Positions 17,981-26,785 of a DNA stretch of 64,000 bases are shown piece by piece. The DNA lies in the NCBI RefSeq assembly GCF_000373625.1, contig NZ_KB891994.1, positions 705,205-769,204 of the forward strand, written 5' to 3'. Position numbers and translations under genes: made by a program. A model generated the notes under the pieces. That model had not been told where the DNA came from. It did no database searches and saw only the letters and a program-made list of their open reading frames with translations. Positions within the stretch are counted from its first letter, which is position 1. Each line of letters opens with the position of its first letter. The DNA comes from Streptomyces sp. LaPpAH-108. GTDB taxonomy: Bacteria; Actinomycetota; Actinomycetes; Streptomycetales; Streptomycetaceae.

Positions 17981-18979
17981 ATGTCCACAACGTTCCCCGT
18001 GCCCGGCCGGCGGCCCGTCCTGTGGGGCACGGCCGTCGGGGTCGTGGTCCTCGGGCTCCTGGCGTGGTGGCTGCTGCCCCTCGGCGACGAACCGCCCACC
18101 GGCAAGATCGTCTTCAGCACGGGCACCTCGCGGGGGGTGTACGAGGAGTACGGGGAGCATCTGCGCAGCGCGCTGGCCAAGGACATGCCCGGGCTGAAGG
18201 TGGAGCTGACGAGCAGCGCCGGTTCGCAGGTGAACGTCCGCCGGGTGGCGGACGGCGAGGCGGACTTCACCATCGCGGCGGCCGACGCGGTGCAGTCGTA
18301 CGAGCTGGAGAACCCCGCCAAGGCGGACCGGCTGCGCGGAGTGGCCCGGCTCTACGACGACTACGTGCAGCTCGTCGTGGCCCGCGATTCCAAGATCACC
18401 AGTGTGGCGGACCTGCGGCACAAGCGGGTGGCCACCGGCCTCGAGGACTCCGGGGTCCAGCTGATAGCCGAGCGGGTGCTGCGCTCCGCCGGGATCGACC
18501 CGCACAAGGACATCACCCCGATGTCCGTCGGGATAGACAACGGGCCGGACCTGCTGCGCGACGGCACGGTGGACGCCTTCTTCTGGTCGGGCGGTCTGCC
18601 GACGAAGGGGCTGTCGGGGCTCGCCAAGAAGTGGGCGTTCCGGTTCATACCCATCGACGGCAAGCTGGTCGGCAAGCTGCACAGCGAGGGGGAGGAGGCG
18701 CGCTACTACCGGACGACCAACATGCCGGAGTCGGCGTACCCCTCGGTGCAGCGGGGTGCCACGGTGGCCACGATCGCGGTGTCCAACCTGCTGGTGACCC
18801 GCAAGGACATGGACCCCCGGCTCACCGAGTGGGTCACCCGCACGGTGATCAAGAGCCGGGACCGCATCGGGGAGCGCGTGCACTCCGCCCAACTGGTCGA
18901 TCTGCGCACCGCCATCTACACCGACCCGCTGGCCCTGCACGAGGGGGCCCGGCGCTACTACCGGTCCGTCAAACCCTGA
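17981..18979 (+). CDS. TAXI-family periplasmic-type solute-binding protein, orphan
   Basis: 332 residues. An N-terminal membrane segment (about 13-32, LWGTAVGVVVLGLLAWWLLP) without a lipobox is followed by a TAXI binding domain (IVFSTGTSRGVYEEYGEHL, AGSQVNVRRVADGEADFTI, DAFFWSGGLPTKGL). TAXI proteins normally feed TRAP permeases, but no DctQ/DctM genes are nearby. The gene points at, and ends 50 bp from, the convergent gluK sensor-kinase gene. A role as membrane-anchored ligand-binding accessory for signalling is inferred. TAXI proteins are linked to glutamate and related acids in other bacteria. Confidence 0.88.
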   Translation: MSTTFPVPGRRPVLWGTAVGVVVLGLLAWWLLPLGDEPPTGKIVFSTGTSRGVYEEYGEHLRSALAKDMPGLKVELTSSAGSQVNVRRVADGEADFTIAAADAVQSYELENPAKADRLRGVARLYDDYVQLVVARDSKITSVADLRHKRVATGLEDSGVQLIAERVLRSAGIDPHKDITPMSVGIDNGPDLLRDGTVDAFFWSGGLPTKGLSGLAKKWAFRFIPIDGKLVGKLHSEGEEARYYRTTNMPESAYPSVQRGATVATIAVSNLLVTRKDMDPRLTEWVTRTVIKSRDRIGERVHSAQLVDLRTAIYTDPLALHEGARRYYRSVKP

Positions 18980-19028
18980 CGGGCCCGGGGTCGAGCCCTC
19001 CGCCGGACTCCGGCAGCGCCGCGCCCGC

Positions 19029-20426
19029 TCAAGGGTTCCGCGCCACCGTGACCGTCACCCGCAGGCCCCCCGGCTCGTGGTGCCCGTAGCCGATGCCGCC
19101 CCCCGCCGCCGCCAGCAGGGCGCGGCTGATGGAGAGGCCGAGGCCGGAGCCCTTGACGTTCTGGTGCCGGCCGCTGCGCCAGAAGCGGTCGCCCACGCGC
19201 GCCAGTTCGTCCTCGGTGAGGCCGGGCCCGGTGTCGGTGACGACGACGGTCGAGAAGTCGCCGCCGGAGGAGACGGTGACCCGCACCTCGCCGTCCTCGG
19301 GGGTGAACTTCACGGCGTTGTCGATCACCGCGTCCAGCGCGCTGGACAGGGCGATCGGGTCGGTCCAGGCGGTGGTGGGCGGGCACTCGCCGGTCAGCCG
19401 TACGCCCTTGGCGCGGGCGGTCGGGGTCCAGGCCGCGACCCGTTCGTCGGCCAGGGCGCCGATGTCGGTCAGCCGGAGGTCGGCCTCGGCGTGCTCGGCG
19501 AGCGCCAGGTCGAGCAGGTCGTCGAGGACCTGGGCGAGCCGTTTGCCCTCGGTGCGCACGGAGGCGATCTCCTCGTTGTCCTCGGGGAGTTCGAGGGCGA
19601 GGAGTTCGATGCGCAGCAGCAGGGCCGCGAGCGGGTTGCGCAGTTGGTGGGAGGCGTCGGCGACGAAGGCGCGCTGCTGTTCCAGGACGTCCTCGACGTT
19701 GTCCGCCATCTCGTTGAACGAGCGCGCCAGACGCCGTAGTTCAGGCGGCCCTCCGGCGGCGGCGACGCGGGACTTCAGGCGCCCGGTGGCGATGTCGTGG
19801 GTGGTGGCGTCCAGGACGCGGACAGGTCTGAGCACCCAGCCGGTCAGGCGCAGCGCGGCCCCGACGGCGAGGAGCATCGCGGCGGCCTCCCCGGCCCCGA
19901 TGAGCAGCCAGCCGCGCACGGTGCGCGCCCGCATCTGGTCGGTGGGCGAGTCGGTGACCACGACGGCCACGACGTCACCGTCCCGGATGACCGGTGAGGC
20001 CACGACCAGGCGGCTGTGCTGCCATGGCCAGACCTGACCGGGGTCGTGGCTGCGCCTGCTGAGCAGCGCCTCGTCGAAGGCGGCGCCCAGCTCGCCCGCT
20101 CGCGGTATCCGCCAGTGGGCCGGGGCGCTGCCCATGGCCGTACGACTGCGGTAGAAGACACCGGCCCGGATGTCGTAGACGTCGTAGTAGCTGTCCAGTT
20201 CGCGCTGAAGCGTCTCCAGGCGCTCGTCGGGCACCGCGGGGCGGTTGCCCTTGGGCGCGTCGGTGACGAACTGGGCGAGCGCGGCGAAGCGCGCGGTGTC
20301 GTCGATGCGGTCGACGACCACCTTCTGCTGCTCGGCCGCGGCCAGGCTGACGGCGAGCGGCACGCCGAGGGAGAGCAGGACGGCCGCCATCAGGACGATG
20401 AGCAGCGGCAGCAGGCGGGTGCGCAC
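19029..20426 (-). CDS. gluK: Sensor histidine kinase GluK
   Basis: 465-residue membrane histidine kinase. TM1 spans about 5-29, an extracellular sensor loop 31-168, TM2 172-195, HAMP 196-248, HisKA with His260 in ADASHQLRNPL, then HATPase with DNAVKFTPEDG and DTGPGLTEDEL. It starts 9 bp after the gluR stop, so the two form one unit. In S. coelicolor the GluR-GluK pair beside gluABCD senses glutamate and activates the uptake operon; position and architecture here match. The 138-residue loop is the likely sensing part. Confidence 0.9.
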   Translation of the reverse strand: MRTRLLPLLIVLMAAVLLSLGVPLAVSLAAAEQQKVVVDRIDDTARFAALAQFVTDAPKGNRPAVPDERLETLQRELDSYYDVYDIRAGVFYRSRTAMGSAPAHWRIPRAGELGAAFDEALLSRRSHDPGQVWPWQHSRLVVASPVIRDGDVVAVVVTDSPTDQMRARTVRGWLLIGAGEAAAMLLAVGAALRLTGWVLRPVRVLDATTHDIATGRLKSRVAAAGGPPELRRLARSFNEMADNVEDVLEQQRAFVADASHQLRNPLAALLLRIELLALELPEDNEEIASVRTEGKRLAQVLDDLLDLALAEHAEADLRLTDIGALADERVAAWTPTARAKGVRLTGECPPTTAWTDPIALSSALDAVIDNAVKFTPEDGEVRVTVSSGGDFSTVVVTDTGPGLTEDELARVGDRFWRSGRHQNVKGSGLGLSISRALLAAAGGGIGYGHHEPGGLRVTVTVARNP

Positions 20427-20435
20427 CCCTGCCCG

Positions 20436-21125
20436 CTATCCGGCCGGGGCGACGAGCCGGTAGCCGACGCCCCGCACGGTCTCGATCAGCGCGGGCAGCC
20501 GGAGCTTGGAGCGCAGGGAGGCCACATGGACCTCCAGCGTGCGGCCGGTGCCCTCCCAACTGGTGCGCCAGACCTCGCTGATGATCTGCTCCCGCCGGAA
20601 CACCACGCCGGGGCGCTGCGCGAGCAGGGCGAGCAGGTCGAACTCCTTGCGGGTGAGCTGGACGGCCGCGCCGCCGACGCTGACCTGCCGGGTGGGCAGT
20701 TCGATGCGGACCGGACCAAGGAGCAGGGCGGTGCTCTCGGCGCCGGTCGCGGGGTCCTCCTGGACGGTGCGGCGGCTGACGGCGTGGATGCGGGCGAGCA
20801 GTTCGCCGGTGTCGTAGGGCTTCACCACGTAGTCGTCGGCGCCGAGGTTGAGCCCGTGGATGCGGGAGCGCACGTCGGAGCGGGCGGTGACCATGATGAC
20901 CGGGGTGGCGGTGAGCTTGCGGATCTTGCCGCAGACCTCGTATCCGTCCTGGTCGGGCAGGCCCAGGTCGAGCAGGACCACGCCGAAGCACTCGCTGTCG
21001 GGGACGAGTGACCGAAGAGCCTCCTCGCCGCTGCGCGCGTGGGTGATGTGGAAGCCGTGCCGGGTGAGGACGGCGGACAGGGCTGCGGCGACGTGGTCGT
21101 CGTCCTCGACGAGCAGCAGTCTCAT
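20436..21125 (-). CDS. gluR: OmpR/PhoB-type response regulator GluR
   Basis: 229 residues: a REC domain (acidic triad near LLLVEDDD, phospho-acceptor D53 in VVLLDLGLPDQDG, conserved Lys in VKPYD) and a winged-helix DNA-binding domain (VQLTRKEFDLLALLAQRPG, TLEVHVASLRSKL). The ATG at 21125 follows GGAGGGG; the longer upstream reading has no family similarity. Divergent from gluA across a 293-bp spacer that holds an inverted repeat and an 11-bp-phased direct repeat, both candidate GluR targets. Confidence 0.92.
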   Translation of the reverse strand: MRLLLVEDDDHVAAALSAVLTRHGFHITHARSGEEALRSLVPDSECFGVVLLDLGLPDQDGYEVCGKIRKLTATPVIMVTARSDVRSRIHGLNLGADDYVVKPYDTGELLARIHAVSRRTVQEDPATGAESTALLLGPVRIELPTRQVSVGGAAVQLTRKEFDLLALLAQRPGVVFRREQIISEVWRTSWEGTGRTLEVHVASLRSKLRLPALIETVRGVGYRLVAPAG

Positions 21126-21181
21126 CCGGCCCCCTCCGGTTCGGTGTGTGTACGGCCATGGTTCGCGCACGGTTGTCACGC

Positions 21182-21201
21182 GGTGCACGCACGCGTGCAC
21201 C
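21182..21201. promoter_or_regulatory. 20-bp perfect inverted repeat upstream of gluR
   Basis: GGTGCACGC-AC-GCGTGCACC, two 9-bp arms around 2 bp, 57 bp upstream of the gluR start in the gluR/gluA spacer. The size and symmetry fit a dimeric regulator operator; which protein binds is unknown. Confidence 0.5.
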
Positions 21202-21332
21202 ATGGCAGTGATGCCGATGGACAAGGACGGCGTCAAGAGCGATCGGGTCGCCCACTGCTTCCGTTATCCGGCCGATATTCACACTGAGGGCAAGTGCTAC
21301 GACACGTATCCGATTGCTATCGGATCGTGATG

Positions 21333-21350
21333 CTCAGATTCACCTCAGAT
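21333..21350 (+). promoter_or_regulatory. 11-bp-phased direct repeat CTCAGAT upstream of gluA
   Basis: CTCAGAT occurs at 21333-21339 and again at 21344-21350, exactly 11 bp apart, about 70 bp upstream of the gluA start. OmpR-family regulators commonly bind direct repeats in one helical turn phasing, so this is a candidate GluR activation site. Confidence 0.45.
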
Positions 21351-21418
21351 GTGATGACGCTGGTCGCCGTGGCTCACTAAGGTCCTCCGGAAACCGAGTG
21401 GGACGGAGCCCGAGAGCG

Positions 21419-22195
21419 ATGACCGAAGTATCGGTGGCCAAGGAGGACGCGGCCGCCACTGACGAACTGGTCGTCCTGAAGAGCGTCAACAAGCACTTCG
21501 GCGCGTTGCACGTGCTCCAGGACATCGACCTGACGATCGCCCGCGGCGAGGTAGTCGTGGTCATCGGACCCTCCGGGTCCGGCAAGTCGACGCTGTGCCG
21601 CACCATCAACCGCCTGGAGACGACCGACTCCGGCACGATCACGATCGACGGCAAGCCGCTGCCCCAGGAGGGCAGGGCGCTGGCCCGGCTGCGGGCGGAC
21701 GTCGGGATGGTGTTCCAGTCCTTCAACCTCTTCGCGCACAAGACCGTGCTCGAGAACGTGATGCTGGGCCAGATGAAGGTCCGCAAGGCGGACCGCAAGC
21801 AGGCCGAGGAGAAGGCCCGCGCCCTGCTCGACCGGGTCGGCGTGGGCACCCAGGCCGACAAGTACCCCGCGCAGCTGTCCGGTGGTCAGCAGCAGCGGGT
21901 CGCCATCGCGCGCGCCCTGGCAATGGACCCGAAGGTGATGCTCTTCGACGAGCCGACCTCGGCCCTGGACCCCGAGATGATCAACGAGGTCCTGGAGGTC
22001 ATGCAGCAGCTGGCCCGCGAGGGCATGACCATGATCGTGGTCACCCACGAGATGGGCTTCGCGCGCTCGGCCGCGAACCGCGTGGTCTTCATGGCCGACG
22101 GCCGCATCGTCGAGCAGGCGGCACCCGAGCAGTTCTTCAGCAATCCGCGCAGCGACCGGGCCAAGGACTTCCTGTCGAAGATCCTGCACCACTGA
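21419..22195 (+). CDS. gluA: Glutamate ABC transporter ATP-binding protein
   Basis: 258-residue ABC ATPase of the polar amino-acid (PAAT) group. Walker A is GPSGSGKST (Lys56), followed by a Q-loop in MVFQSFNLFAHKTV, the signature LSGGQQQR, Walker B LFDEPTSALDP and switch His in VVTHEMGF. First gene of gluABCD, which imports glutamate in Corynebacterium and Streptomyces. The ATG at 21419 follows GGACGGAG. The gene is divergent from gluR and probably activated by GluR. Confidence 0.95.
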   Translation: MTEVSVAKEDAAATDELVVLKSVNKHFGALHVLQDIDLTIARGEVVVVIGPSGSGKSTLCRTINRLETTDSGTITIDGKPLPQEGRALARLRADVGMVFQSFNLFAHKTVLENVMLGQMKVRKADRKQAEEKARALLDRVGVGTQADKYPAQLSGGQQQRVAIARALAMDPKVMLFDEPTSALDPEMINEVLEVMQQLAREGMTMIVVTHEMGFARSAANRVVFMADGRIVEQAAPEQFFSNPRSDRAKDFLSKILHH

Positions 22196-22221
22196 ACCGA
22201 CCGGACGCACCACTGATCGCC

Positions 22222-22250
22222 CGGGCGGCTCACGGCACTTGAGCCGCCCG
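22222..22250. terminator. Intercistronic hairpin gluA-gluB
   Basis: CGGGCGGCTCA (22222-22232), 7-nt loop, TGAGCCGCCCG (22240-22250): a perfect 11-bp stem without a T-run. It could attenuate transcription or protect the 3' end of gluA RNA. Confidence 0.5.
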
Positions 22251-22316
22251 CCGGGCCGCTCGCGCCCGCAAGGACCTCGTTCTCCCCTCTCCCGCATCAC
22301 GCAAAGGATGTCCACC

Positions 22317-23159
22317 ATGAAGCTCCGCAAGGTCACCGCCGCCTCGGCCGTCGTGCTCGCTCTCGCCGTGACCGCCACCGCGTGCGGCGGCGACAAGAAG
22401 GACGACGCCGGTTCCTCGGGCAGCGGCGGCGACAAGATCAAGATCGGCATCAAGTACGACCAGCCCGGTCTCGGTCTGAAGCAGCCCGACGGCTCCTTCT
22501 CCGGTTTCGACGTGGACGTGGCCACGTACGTCGCCAAGCAGCTCGGCTACAAGCCGGGCCAGATCGAGTGGGTGGAGACCAAGAGCGCCGACCGCGAGAA
22601 CGCGCTCCAGCGCGGTGACGTCAAGTTCATCGTGGCCAGCTACTCCATCACGGACGAGCGCAAGCAGAAGGTGGACTTCGCCGGTCCGTACCTGCTGGCC
22701 CACCAGGACCTCCTGGTGAAGAAGGACTCGAAGGTCACCAAGGGCACGGACCTCAACGGCAAGAAGCTGTGTTCCGTGACCGGTTCGACCTCGGCGCAGA
22801 ACGTCCAGAAGTCGATCGCGCCGAAGGCCAACCTGCGCAACCTGCCCGGCTACTCCGAGTGCCTCGCCGGTCTGCAGAGCGGCTCCGTGGACGCGCTGAC
22901 CACGGACGACTCGATCCTCGCGGGCTACGCCGCGCAGGACAAGTACAAGGGCCAGTTCAAGCTCGCCGGGCTCAAGCTCAGCAACGAGAACTACGGCATC
23001 GGCGTCAAGAAGGGCGACTCCGCGACCGTCGACAAGATCAACAAGGCCCTGGAGCAGATGGTCTCCGACAAGTCCTGGGACAAGGCCGTGGAGAAGAACT
23101 TCGGCCCGGCCGACTACAAGAACGAGCCCGCCCCGAAGATCGGCCAGATCGTCAAGTAG
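22317..23159 (+). CDS. gluB: Glutamate ABC transporter substrate-binding lipoprotein
   Basis: 280-residue SBP family 3 protein. Lipoprotein signal MKLRKVTAASAVVLALAVTA is followed by the lipobox cysteine (TAC-GG). Binding domain landmarks are FSGFDVDVATYVAKQLGY, WVETKSADRENALQRGDV, and VDFAGPYLLAHQDLLVKK. Start at the ATG at 22317, eight bases after AAAGGA; an ATG three codons earlier overlaps that RBS. Hairpins flank the gene on both sides, consistent with higher SBP than permease expression. Confidence 0.95.
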   Translation: MKLRKVTAASAVVLALAVTATACGGDKKDDAGSSGSGGDKIKIGIKYDQPGLGLKQPDGSFSGFDVDVATYVAKQLGYKPGQIEWVETKSADRENALQRGDVKFIVASYSITDERKQKVDFAGPYLLAHQDLLVKKDSKVTKGTDLNGKKLCSVTGSTSAQNVQKSIAPKANLRNLPGYSECLAGLQSGSVDALTTDDSILAGYAAQDKYKGQFKLAGLKLSNENYGIGVKKGDSATVDKINKALEQMVSDKSWDKAVEKNFGPADYKNEPAPKIGQIVK

Positions 23160-23206
23160 GCCCGTCGCCGCGGACGCGAGGACCGGACAGGCCCCGCACG
23201 GTCCCA

Positions 23207-23252
23207 CGGCCCGCGCCACCGTCCACCGCTTCCCGGACGGCGGCGCGGGCCG
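23207..23252. terminator. Strong intercistronic hairpin gluB-gluC
   Basis: Two 18-nt arms (23207-23224 and 23235-23252) pair with one mismatch around a 10-nt loop. No T-run follows. Such structures after binding-protein genes often act as partial terminators or RNA stabilisers, lowering permease expression. Confidence 0.6.
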
Positions 23253-23291
23253 GCCCACCCCTACGCCACACACCCGGAAGCGCGGGAGAAC

Positions 23292-23957
23292 GTGTTCGAC
23301 TTTCTTGAAGGCTACGACGTCCTGGGGGCGTTCTGGACGACGGTGCAGCTCACCGTCTTCTCCGGCGTCGGCTCCCTCGTCTGGGGCATCCTGCTGGCCG
23401 CCATGCGGGTCAGCCCTGTCCCCCTCATGCGCGGCTTCGGCACCGCCTACGTCAACATCGTCCGGAACATCCCGCTGACGATCATCATCCTCTTCACCTC
23501 GCTCGGCCTCGCCGACATCTTCGGCGTCACCATGGGCACCGAGGACTTCAAGATCCAGGGCTTCCGGCTGGCCGTGCTCGGTCTGACCGCCTACACCGCG
23601 GCGTTCGTCTGCGAGGCGATCCGCTCGGGCATCAACACCGTCCCGGTCGGCCAGGCCGAGGCGGCCCGCGCCATCGGGCTGAGCTTCACCCAGACCCTGC
23701 GGATCATCGTGCTCCCGCAGGCGTTCCGGTCGGTGATCGGCCCGCTGGCCAACGTGCTGATCGCCCTCACCAAGAACACCACGGTCGCGGCAGCCATCGG
23801 CGTCGCCGAGGCCGCCACCCTCATGAAGACGATGATCGAGAACGAGGCGCAGACGCTGGCCATCGGTGCCGTCTTCGCCCTCGGTTTCGTGGTACTGACC
23901 CTGCCCACCGGCCTGTTCCTCGGCTGGCTCGGCAAGCGACTGGCGGTGAAGCGATGA
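23292..23957 (+). CDS. gluC: Glutamate ABC transporter permease
   Basis: 221-residue PAAT-type membrane permease with about five hydrophobic segments and the EAA loop (AEAARAIGLSFTQTLRIIVL PQAF region). GTG start at 23292 after GGGAG. Its TGA stop overlaps the gluD ATG (ATGA), so the two permease subunits are coupled and likely heterodimerise. Confidence 0.94.
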   Translation: MFDFLEGYDVLGAFWTTVQLTVFSGVGSLVWGILLAAMRVSPVPLMRGFGTAYVNIVRNIPLTIIILFTSLGLADIFGVTMGTEDFKIQGFRLAVLGLTAYTAAFVCEAIRSGINTVPVGQAEAARAIGLSFTQTLRIIVLPQAFRSVIGPLANVLIALTKNTTVAAAIGVAEAATLMKTMIENEAQTLAIGAVFALGFVVLTLPTGLFLGWLGKRLAVKR

Positions 23958-24838
23958 GTTCCGTCCTCTTCGACACGCCCGGCCCGCGCGCCAAGGTGCG
24001 CAATGTGGTCCTCTCCGTCCTGTTCTTCGTATTCCTCGGGCTGCTGGCCTGGTGGGTCGTGGCCAAGATGGACGACAAGGGCCAGCTGAAGTGGAGCCTG
24101 TGGGAGCCCTTCACCACCTCCCAGGCGTGGACGACCTATCTGCTGCCGGGGCTGGGCAGCACCCTCGAAGCGGCGGCGCTGTCCATGGTCATCGCGCTGC
24201 CCCTGGGCGCGGTGCTCGGCATAGCCCGCATGTCGGACCACCGCTGGGTGCGCGTACCCGCCGGTGTGATCGTGGAGTTCTTCCGGGCGATCCCGGTACT
24301 GCTCCTGATGCTGTTCGCCAACGAGCTGTACGTCCGCTCCACCGACATCGCGAGCGACGAGCGCCCGCTGTACGCCGTCGTCACCGGCCTGGTGCTCTAC
24401 AACGCCTCGGTGCTCGCCGAGGTCGTCCGGGCCGGCATCCTCGCCCTGCCGAAGGGCCAGACGGAGGCGGCGTACGCCATCGGGCTGCGCAAGGGCCAGA
24501 CCATGGCGGGCATCCTGCTGCCGCAGGCCGTCACCGTGATGCTCCCGGCCATCGTGAGCCAGCTCGTGGTCATCGTGAAGGACACCGCGCTCGGTGGCGT
24601 CATGCTCCAGTTCGCGGAACTCCTCAGCGCGCGCAGCACGCTCGCGGCGAACTACGCGAACGTCATCCAGAGCTTCGTCGTGGTGGCGATCATCTACATC
24701 GTCCTCAACTTCGTGCTCACCTCCTTCGCCTCCTGGCTGGAGCGCCGGCTGCGGCGCAGCAAGCGCGGCACGGGCACCGTGCTCGCCAAGGAGACGGTCG
24801 ACGACCTCAACGCGGGGGACGCGGGCGTCCCCGCCTGA
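23954..24838 (+). CDS. gluD: Glutamate ABC transporter permease
   Basis: 294-residue second permease. A hydrophobic N-terminal segment (VVLSVLFFVFLGLLAWWVV) and a periplasmic stretch precede the core membrane domain. The EAA loop reads TEAAYAIGLRKGQTMAGILL. The Lys/Arg-rich C-terminal tail is cytosolic. Last gene of the operon, followed by a strong terminator. Confidence 0.94.
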   Translation: MSSVLFDTPGPRAKVRNVVLSVLFFVFLGLLAWWVVAKMDDKGQLKWSLWEPFTTSQAWTTYLLPGLGSTLEAAALSMVIALPLGAVLGIARMSDHRWVRVPAGVIVEFFRAIPVLLLMLFANELYVRSTDIASDERPLYAVVTGLVLYNASVLAEVVRAGILALPKGQTEAAYAIGLRKGQTMAGILLPQAVTVMLPAIVSQLVVIVKDTALGGVMLQFAELLSARSTLAANYANVIQSFVVVAIIYIVLNFVLTSFASWLERRLRRSKRGTGTVLAKETVDDLNAGDAGVPA

Positions 24839-24860
24839 CCTGGCGTCACTTGCGTTTCAC

Positions 24861-24896
24861 GGGCGGGGCGGTGACGGACACGTCACCGCCCCGCCC
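24861..24896 (+). terminator. Terminator of gluABCD
   Basis: Perfect 16-bp GC-rich stem (24861-24876 with 24881-24896) around GACA, 22 bp after the gluD stop. Confidence 0.8.
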
Positions 24897-25071
24897 CGTT
24901 GCGGACACGCCGCCGTTGCCCGATCCTTGAGGGTGTGATCGCCACGGGCCCCGGTCACTTGACGCATACTCTGCCAATGGGTTGCATACGTTCTGTGATC
25001 GTGCACCCCGCTTCACCTTCCTGTTCGTCCGAGTCCGTCAGGGCACCGCTGTGGGCAGGGGGCGTCGCGTC

Positions 25072-26688
25072 GTGGACCCGGTGATCGTCGTCGGAGCGGG
25101 GCCCGTGGGGCTCACGCTCGCCCTGGCGCTGGCCCGCCAGGAGGTGCCGTCCGTCGTCCTGGACGAGGGTCCGGGCGCGGACGAACCCCGCCTCGCGCGC
25201 ACCGTCGTCCTGCGCGAGGACACGGCCGCGCTGCTGGAGCGGCTGACCGCGATGCCCGCCGGTGTGCTCGGGGCCAGGTGGTCCGGCTGGCGCTCGATGC
25301 GCCGTCGGCAGGTGGTGGGCGAGACCGACTTCGAGCGGGACGACCCCGCGCCGCTGCACATCGCCCAGCACGTCCTCACCGGCGCCCTGCGGGCCGCTGC
25401 CGCCGCCGAGCCGCTGGTCCGGGTGGCGGTCGGCAGCCGTCTCGACTCCCTGGAGCAGGAGCGCTCCGGTGTCACCGCGCACACCCGTGGCCCCGACGGC
25501 ACGTGGTGGCGCGGCAGTTATCTGGTCGGCTGCGACGGCCCGCGCTCCACGGTCCGCAAGCTCCAGGACATCCGCTTCCCCGGCCGTACGGCGGTGGAGC
25601 GGCACGCGGTCGCCGCGCTGCGCGTCGAACTCCCCTGGGAGGGGCGCGCGTTGCTGCACCGCACGCCCCCGTGGCGCACCTCGGGGCCGCCCTGCTCGGA
25701 GATCACGGCCCGCCCGCTGCCCGACAACGTGTGGCGCCTGGACTGGCTGCTGCCCCCGGGCAAGGAACTGGTCACGCCCGATCTGCTGGTGACCCGCGTC
25801 CGCGAGACCCTGGCGGGCTGGACCAGTGGCGTCCCGGCGTACGACCTGCTCGACACCGGCGTCCACACCGTGCACCACCGGCTGGCCCGGCGGTGGCGCG
25901 CGGGCCGGGTCTTCCTCGCCGGGGACGCCGCCCATCTGCTCGGCGCGCTCGGCACCCAGGGCCTGGACGAGGGGCTGCGGGACGCCGACAACCTCGCCTG
26001 GAAACTGGCCGTCGCCTGGCACCACGGCCCGCACGAGGCGCTGCTCGACAGCTACCAGACCGAACGGCGCGCGGTGGTCGCCGCCCGGCTGCGCGCCGCC
26101 GACCAGCTGCTTCCGGTTCTGCGCGGCGGGGGCGGGCTGCGCGCCTACGTGCCCGGCGCCACCCGTGGCCAGGACGCGCTGCTGGCCGACGGCCATTTGG
26201 GGAGCGGCGCGCTCGGCGAGCCGGGGGCGTACACCACGTCGCCGCTCGCGCCCCGGTATCTGGAGGGCGAGATCCCGGTCGGCACCGAGCCCGGCGCCCC
26301 GGTCGCCGATGTGCGGGTCACGGCGGAGGACGGGTCGTTCGTCCGGCTGCGCGACCGGCTCGGCCGGGGTGCGCTGCTGGTCGTCCTGATCGCTCCGGGC
26401 ACGGGTGTGTGGGACCGCAAGCACTGGATGTCGGCCGGGGTGATGCCCCGCCTCGCGGCTGCCGTGACCGCGCTGCCGCACCGGGCCGAACTGCTCGTCG
26501 CCGAGGAGTACCCGGGCGCGCCCGCGCACAGCGTGCTGCTCGTCCGTCCGGACGGCCATCTGGTCACCGCGCTGAGCGGGGTCCGCCCCGCCGACCTGTA
26601 CGCGGCGGCGGAGGCCACGCTCGGGGGTGCCGAGCGGCCGGAGGACGCGGTGAAGGAGGAGGCGCAGGCGGGTTCCGCCGCGCGCTGA
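25072..26688 (+). CDS. FAD-dependent aromatic monooxygenase
   Basis: About 538-residue class A flavoprotein monooxygenase (phenol hydroxylase/PHBH-like). It has the Rossmann GAGPVGLTLALALAR at the N-terminus, the DG motif in YLVGCDGPRSTVRK, and the GD motif in VFLAGDAAHLLGALGTQG. A C-terminal thioredoxin-like domain (about 430-535, LGRGALLVVLIAPGTG) is probably inactive. Substrate unknown. The start is uncertain: the GTG at 25072 (VDPVIVVGAGP) was taken; GTG 25051 and TTG 24982 are in frame. Monocistronic. Confidence 0.87.
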   Translation: MDPVIVVGAGPVGLTLALALARQEVPSVVLDEGPGADEPRLARTVVLREDTAALLERLTAMPAGVLGARWSGWRSMRRRQVVGETDFERDDPAPLHIAQHVLTGALRAAAAAEPLVRVAVGSRLDSLEQERSGVTAHTRGPDGTWWRGSYLVGCDGPRSTVRKLQDIRFPGRTAVERHAVAALRVELPWEGRALLHRTPPWRTSGPPCSEITARPLPDNVWRLDWLLPPGKELVTPDLLVTRVRETLAGWTSGVPAYDLLDTGVHTVHHRLARRWRAGRVFLAGDAAHLLGALGTQGLDEGLRDADNLAWKLAVAWHHGPHEALLDSYQTERRAVVAARLRAADQLLPVLRGGGGLRAYVPGATRGQDALLADGHLGSGALGEPGAYTTSPLAPRYLEGEIPVGTEPGAPVADVRVTAEDGSFVRLRDRLGRGALLVVLIAPGTGVWDRKHWMSAGVMPRLAAAVTALPHRAELLVAEEYPGAPAHSVLLVRPDGHLVTALSGVRPADLYAAAEATLGGAERPEDAVKEEAQAGSAAR

Positions 26689-26748
26689 CCGTGCGCCGGA
26701 GTGCTCCTGCGGCACGTCCTTCTGCCCTGTCCACATGGTGACCATGGA

Positions 26749-26778
26749 TTGATTCGGGGCGTGGCCGCGTGCTGTACT
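26749..26778 (+). promoter_or_regulatory. Candidate promoter for the cysteine leader peptide
   Basis: TTGATT (26749-26754), 18-bp spacer, TGTACT (26773-26778). The predicted start of transcription falls at or next to the ATG at 26786, which would make the leader mRNA leaderless. No Shine-Dalgarno precedes that ATG, which agrees. Confidence 0.5.
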
Positions 26779-26785
26779 CCGCATC

